Below, piece after piece: positions 60,647-64,000 of a stretch of DNA of 64,000 bases (position 1 is the first letter of the stretch; the number at the start of each line of letters is the position of its first letter). A program made the translations under genes and the position numbers. Origin of the DNA: Synergistota bacterium (GTDB lineage: Bacteria; Synergistota; GBS-1); contig JANXBX010000001.1 in NCBI GenBank assembly GCA_025060595.1, positions 186,001-250,000 on the forward strand, written 5' to 3'. Under the pieces are notes generated by a model, which did not search any database, was not told where the DNA came from, and saw only the letters and a list, made by a program, of their open reading frames with translations.

Positions 60647-61186
60647 CTAACTTTTTTCAATTTCTGGTGACAGCTCTTCTTCCTTCTTAAACCTTATCTC
60701 CCTCTTGCCCAAAAGCTGCAAGGTATAGTCCACAATCTCTACAAATGTGTAAAAAACCATGAGAATCGCAGATATAAGCATAGCAACTTGAGCATATACG
60801 AGAGGAATCCTAAGAGAAGGAGTATATTCAGGGACTTTCAAAGCCCATTTTATATAATTCCAAGACCATTGGAGAAAGATGATAGTCATAATAAAAGTAA
60901 ATATAGTTATCACAAATTTAATCTTCAAGAAATTCCTTGGGGTTTTTACGATAACATTTAAAACATCTGCCATAATATGGCTTCTTTCTCTAGAAGCATG
61001 TGCAGAACCTATAAAGTAAAGCCAACAACCAACCAAGGTGGCGAGCTCCTCAATCCCCATTAGAGGGCGAGCAAAAACATACCTTAGAATTACCTCCGCC
61101 ATTACTAAAAAGGTAACTACTAACGAAACTATAACTAAAATCGTCTGTTCTGCCTTCTCAAGAAACTTCCAAATAAAAAGACCCAT
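60647..61186 (-). CDS. TRAP transporter small permease, DctQ family
   Basis: 179 residues with four membrane segments; MGIEELATLVGCWLYFIGSAHASRERSHI is the DctQ-type segment. It is the first gene after the promoter at 61250-61279 and pairs with the following DctM. The charged C-terminal tail (FKKEEELSPEIEKS) is cytoplasmic. A binding protein must come from elsewhere, most likely the gene at 54865-55902. Confidence 0.88.
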   Translation of the reverse strand: MGLFIWKFLEKAEQTILVIVSLVVTFLVMAEVILRYVFARPLMGIEELATLVGCWLYFIGSAHASRERSHIMADVLNVIVKTPRNFLKIKFVITIFTFIMTIIFLQWSWNYIKWALKVPEYTPSLRIPLVYAQVAMLISAILMVFYTFVEIVDYTLQLLGKREIRFKKEEELSPEIEKS

Positions 61187-61246
61187 CCCTCCTACCTCCC
61201 ATCATTTTGTGTCATCTTTAAAATAAAGATACACATAAGTCTAGTT

Positions 61247-61279
61247 GACATTATACCAAAACCTTCCTAAAGGTAACAA
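61247..61279 (-). promoter_or_regulatory. Extended -10 promoter for dctQ-dctM
   Basis: Minus-strand TG-G-TATAAT (-10 at 61250-61255) with TTGTTA (61274-61279) at an 18-base spacing. A palindrome AAGGATCAGATCCTT (61278-61292) begins in the -35 box. Confidence 0.6.
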
Positions 61280-61291
61280 GGATCAGATCCT

Positions 61292-62575
61292 TTAAGCTGG
61301 AAATGTTAATGTAAATCTACTTCCTTTGCCAAACTCGCTTTCAACCTCTACTCTTCCACCATGAAGAGATACTACTTCCTTAACTATACTTAATCCTAGA
61401 CCCGCCCCACCTAATCTCTTTGATCTAGATCTATCAACTACATAAAACTTTTCAAAAATATAGGGTATGTGCTCTTTAGGTATGCCTATACCGGTATCCT
61501 CAACAACTACTTTAATAGCTCCTTTAGAGCCTTCGACAATAACTTTTACACTTCCTCCCTCGACATTATACTTTATGGCATTTTCAATCAAATTTAAAAA
61601 GGCGCTTTCAAAGAGAATTCTGTCCCCCTCAATAAAAACTTTTTCTTCAGGCGATTCCAAAATCAAGGAAATCCCTTTTCTTTTTGCTTCTCCCTCTAAA
61701 AGAGATAACACATCCTTAATAAGCTCTATTAAATTCAAGGATTCCTTTCTCACTATTTCCCTTTCTACCTCCTGAAGAGTAAGAAGATCTGAAACTATCT
61801 TGGTAAGCCTTTCAACGTTCCTCTTCACAATAGATAATAATCTGTTTTCCCCTATTTCCTCCTCCAGAGTCTCAGCTGCTCCCTTTATTGCCGCAAGGGG
61901 AGTTTTTATTTCATGAGCGATACTTGATATAAGGTTTGACTCTCTCTCCCGCAAGCGTACCTCCTCTGTAATCTCCTTAAGACAAATTAAAAGGCCGCTC
62001 TTTAAGAGCGACCCATTGCTAAGAAAAACCCTATCCTTCAAACTAAGCCTAAAGTTTCTAACGCTTCCCTTCTCCTTAATTAAGCTAAAAAGCTCAAAGA
62101 AATTCCCATCCCTAAAAAGCTCCCAATACCATCTACCTTTGAATTCTTTACCACTATCCTTTTCAAGAAGAAAATAAAAAGATCTATTAGCTTCAACTAT
62201 CCTACCAACCTCATCTATCAAAACCACTGGATCATCTAAAAGATCAAAAAGAGCTTTAAGTTTTTCCTCCTTTTTGAGGCCTTCTTTAAACGAAAGCTCC
62301 ATATAACGAGCAAGCTCATTAATCTCGCTGAAAACCTTACTTATTTCATCATCGCTATCTACGAATATTCTAACCCTATAGTCTCCAAGCTTAAGATAAC
62401 TAAGAAGATGCCTTAAATGTTTAAGCTTCTTTTCAATCCTATAAAATAAAAAATTAAAAACAAGCAAAGCTATACTTACCACTAAAAGTCTAAGCTTCAA
62501 GGAAGCTAAACTAACCACAAGAATAATGGACAAAAGAAACGTGAGAAAAAGGAAAAACTTATCTCTCCATCTCAA
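61292..62575 (-). CDS. phoR: Sensor histidine kinase, PhoR-like
   Basis: 427 residues. Two adjacent membrane segments are at about 6-45 with almost no periplasmic domain between them, then a linker, a PAS domain (about 105-200) and the kinase core: H box SSIAHEIKTPLAAIKG with His221, N box NLIENAIKYN, G1 VVEDTGIGIP, F box YIFEKFY and G2 GGAGLGLSIVKEV. The architecture (short N-terminus, PAS, kinase) is that of PhoR. Overlaps the response-regulator gene by 17 bases. The Pho-box-like repeats before pstS suggest its target. The specific stimulus remains inferred. Confidence 0.9.
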   Translation of the reverse strand: MRWRDKFFLFLTFLLSIILVVSLASLKLRLLVVSIALLVFNFLFYRIEKKLKHLRHLLSYLKLGDYRVRIFVDSDDEISKVFSEINELARYMELSFKEGLKKEEKLKALFDLLDDPVVLIDEVGRIVEANRSFYFLLEKDSGKEFKGRWYWELFRDGNFFELFSLIKEKGSVRNFRLSLKDRVFLSNGSLLKSGLLICLKEITEEVRLRERESNLISSIAHEIKTPLAAIKGAAETLEEEIGENRLLSIVKRNVERLTKIVSDLLTLQEVEREIVRKESLNLIELIKDVLSLLEGEAKRKGISLILESPEEKVFIEGDRILFESAFLNLIENAIKYNVEGGSVKVIVEGSKGAIKVVVEDTGIGIPKEHIPYIFEKFYVVDRSRSKRLGGAGLGLSIVKEVVSLHGGRVEVESEFGKGSRFTLTFPA

Positions 62576-63245
62576 ACTTGTATCCTACTCCTCTAACAGA
62601 CCTAATGGAGCTCCCAAAACCTTTAAGCTTTTTCCTCAAACTGCTTACATGAACATCTATAGTTCTATCAACCACAAATTTCCCTCCCCAGAACTTCTCA
62701 AGAAGCTCATCCCTCGAAAAAACCCTCCCAGGATTCTGAAGAAATATAGAAAGAAGCCTGAACTCAACAGGAGTTAAGTCGAGTTTCTCCTCTTCTAAAT
62801 AGGCTTCCATTTTCTCAAAGTCTAAAAGAATTGGACCCGCCTTAAGCAGGCCTCTCCTTTCTGATTTTGCACTTGCTCTTCTTAAAAGAGCTTTAACTCT
62901 TGCAACTAGCTCTCGAGGACTGAAGGGTTTTGTAAGATAATCATCAGCGCCAAGCTCAAGACCCACTACCTTATCAACTTCCGAATCCTTAACACTTAAG
63001 ATAATTATAGGAATACTAGAAAACCTATAGTTACTTTTAAGATATCTACATATTTCGAAACCATCAACACCAGGAAGAAGAATATCCAAAATAATTATAT
63101 CTGGATAGAACTTATCCAAAGCAGATAGAAAGCTCTCTCCATCACTAAAGGCCTTCACCTCAAAGCCCTCTTTCACCAAATTATAAGATATTAGTTCTGC
63201 TATATCTTCCTCATCATCTACTACAGCAACTACCCTTTTCGTCAT
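62559..63245 (-). CDS. phoB: OmpR/PhoB-family response regulator
   Basis: 228 residues. Receiver domain with acidic pair Asp10-Asp11, phosphoacceptor Asp54 (IIILDILLPG) and Lys106 (LTKPF), then a winged-helix domain (about 130-228) with LDLTPVEFRLLSIFLQNPGRVFSRDELLEKFWG and VDVHVSSLRKKL-like DVHVSSLRKKLKG. It lies one base after der and overlaps the kinase gene. It is the likely binder of the repeats at 54721-54763. Confidence 0.93.
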   Translation of the reverse strand: MTKRVVAVVDDEEDIAELISYNLVKEGFEVKAFSDGESFLSALDKFYPDIIILDILLPGVDGFEICRYLKSNYRFSSIPIIILSVKDSEVDKVVGLELGADDYLTKPFSPRELVARVKALLRRASAKSERRGLLKAGPILLDFEKMEAYLEEEKLDLTPVEFRLLSIFLQNPGRVFSRDELLEKFWGGKFVVDRTIDVHVSSLRKKLKGFGSSIRSVRGVGYKFEMER

Positions 63246-63246
63246 C

Positions 63247-64000
63247 TTAATGCTCCTTCACCTTAAACCTTATAGGAGTTCCTACAAAATCAAAAGCCTC
63301 TCTTAACCTATTTTCAAGATAGGCAAGATAACTCTTCTTAACTAGCTCAGTAGAGTTAACCGAAAGTTCAAATAAAGGTGGAGCTTCCCCTTTCTGAGAG
63401 GCGAAATAAATTTTCAATCTTCTACCCCTTTTATCCGAGGGAGGAGGAGAAAAGTATAAAGCTTCCATAACAACCTTATTAAGTTGAGAGGTAGGTATTC
63501 TCGTTCTCCAGTTAGCATAGACCTTATCTATGACTGGGAAAATACTCTCAACATTATATCCTGTCTTAGCAGAGATAAATAAAACAGGAGCATAACTTAC
63601 AAAATAAAATTCCTTCAATAAAAAATCCTTGAAAGCGTTAGCATCATACTTAGGTAAAAGATCTATTTTGTTAACAATGATAATTATACCTTTGCCTCTT
63701 TCCTCTATCATTCCCGCTATTCTCTTATCTTGCATAGTAGCCGGCTCAAGAGCATCAAGCATAAGAATAGCAATGTCGCTCTTTTCCAAAGACATAAGAC
63801 ACCTTAACGTACTATAATATTCTATACTATCCTTAACCTTCGATCTTCTGCGAAGCCCAGCCGTATCAACAAAAAGATAATCCTTTCCCTTATAATTAAC
63901 TAAACTATCCACTGAATCCCTAGTAGTACCGGGTTTCTCATGTACTATTGCTCTTTCCTCCCCAACAATCCTATTAAGCAAGGAGGACTTTCCCACATTA
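63247..64000 (-). CDS. der: GTPase Der (EngA), N-terminal part cut by window edge
   Basis: The frame is open to the right edge. Seen are the second G domain, from its G1 loop (NVGKSSLLNR, at the edge), GTTRDS, DTAGLRRRS (G3) and NKIDLL (G4), and the C-terminal KH-like domain (about the last 80 residues, GTPIRFKVKEH at the end). Der has two GTPase domains in tandem; the first lies beyond the window. It acts in 50S ribosome assembly. Its 3' end is one base from the response-regulator gene. Confidence 0.95.
   Translation of the reverse strand, partial: NVGKSSLLNRIVGEERAIVHEKPGTTRDSVDSLVNYKGKDYLFVDTAGLRRRSKVKDSIEYYSTLRCLMSLEKSDIAILMLDALEPATMQDKRIAGMIEERGKGIIIIVNKIDLLPKYDANAFKDFLLKEFYFVSYAPVLFISAKTGYNVESIFPVIDKVYANWRTRIPTSQLNKVVMEALYFSPPPSDKRGRRLKIYFASQKGEAPPLFELSVNSTELVKKSYLAYLENRLREAFDFVGTPIRFKVKEH

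Noticed and set aside
1-64000. CRISPR arrays, insertion sequences, phage genes, integrase or attachment sites
   Set aside because: No regularly spaced repeats, transposase or integrase motifs, or tRNA-adjacent duplicated sequence were seen.

Overview
This is a densely coded, AT-rich bacterial window without phage, insertion-sequence or CRISPR content. Arginine codons are mostly AGA/AGG and isoleucine is often ATA, a pattern common in thermophiles. TRAP transporters, a tungsten/molybdenum-type aldehyde:ferredoxin oxidoreductase, ornithine-fermentation genes, FeoAB and many ferredoxin-type enzymes indicate an anaerobic heterotroph. Signal-peptide proteins of the CsgG/FlgT/LPP20 kind suggest a diderm envelope. 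The uronate cluster, encapsulin, and split MetH with a separate activation-domain protein resemble Thermotogota, while the TRAP-rich amino-acid-fermenter profile fits Synergistota. I favour one of these two phyla but cannot decide from the window.

Region 1 (1-10733, minus strand) is a catabolic operon. It runs from a promoter at 10728-10757 through a MoaD/ThiS-like protein, an RraA-family aldolase, an Ldh2-family dehydrogenase, an aldehyde ferredoxin oxidoreductase, a cupin, TRAP DctQ-DctM-DctP, two zinc MDR dehydrogenases flanking a creatininase-family hydrolase, and a TIM-barrel epimerase cut by the left edge. The hydrolase and dehydrogenase pair resembles the Thermotoga inositol enzymes IolN and IolM. 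Region 2 (10864-17119, minus) is the housekeeping run ispA-dxs-tlyA-nadK-recN plus one unknown gene. Region 3 (17205-24063) holds a lone secreted protein, an SDR, the plus-strand set DUF362/ferredoxin-pgsA-plsY-radical SAM, and feoAB.

Region 4 (24134-33223) is hexuronate catabolism: TRAP DctP and fused DctQM, kdgK, uxuB and uxuA on the minus strand, with an IclR regulator and uxaC diverging from it. Region 5 (33237-38317, plus) holds a MetH activation-domain protein, metH, a sialidase-like BNR protein, a soluble chemoreceptor with a Rossmann-like N-terminus, and tRNA-Pro(CGG). Region 6 (38323-42940, minus) is five exported proteins of the CsgG/FlgT/LPP20 type with no flagellar genes beside them. 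Region 7 (42987-48786, minus) holds tatD, metG, rsmI, a tRNA methyltransferase, an unknown exported protein, a PAP2 phosphatase and the HU gene.

Region 8 (48971-52079, plus) holds an encapsulated ferritin-like protein with its encapsulin shell, an M32 carboxypeptidase and a rhodanese. Region 9 (52139-54669, minus) is pstS-pstC-pstA without pstB, preceded by 11-bp direct repeats that look like a Pho box. Region 10 (54865-61186) holds ortA-ortB and gdhA on the plus strand, flanked by a minus-strand TRAP binding-protein gene on one side and dctQ-dctM on the other. The window ends with a PhoR/PhoB-type two-component pair and the 3' part of der.

The window links uptake by three TRAP systems to sugar-acid or polyol oxidation, uronate breakdown to 2-keto-3-deoxygluconate, and amino-acid fermentation. 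Many starts are TTG or GTG placed by strong Shine-Dalgarno sequences, and a few genes look leaderless.
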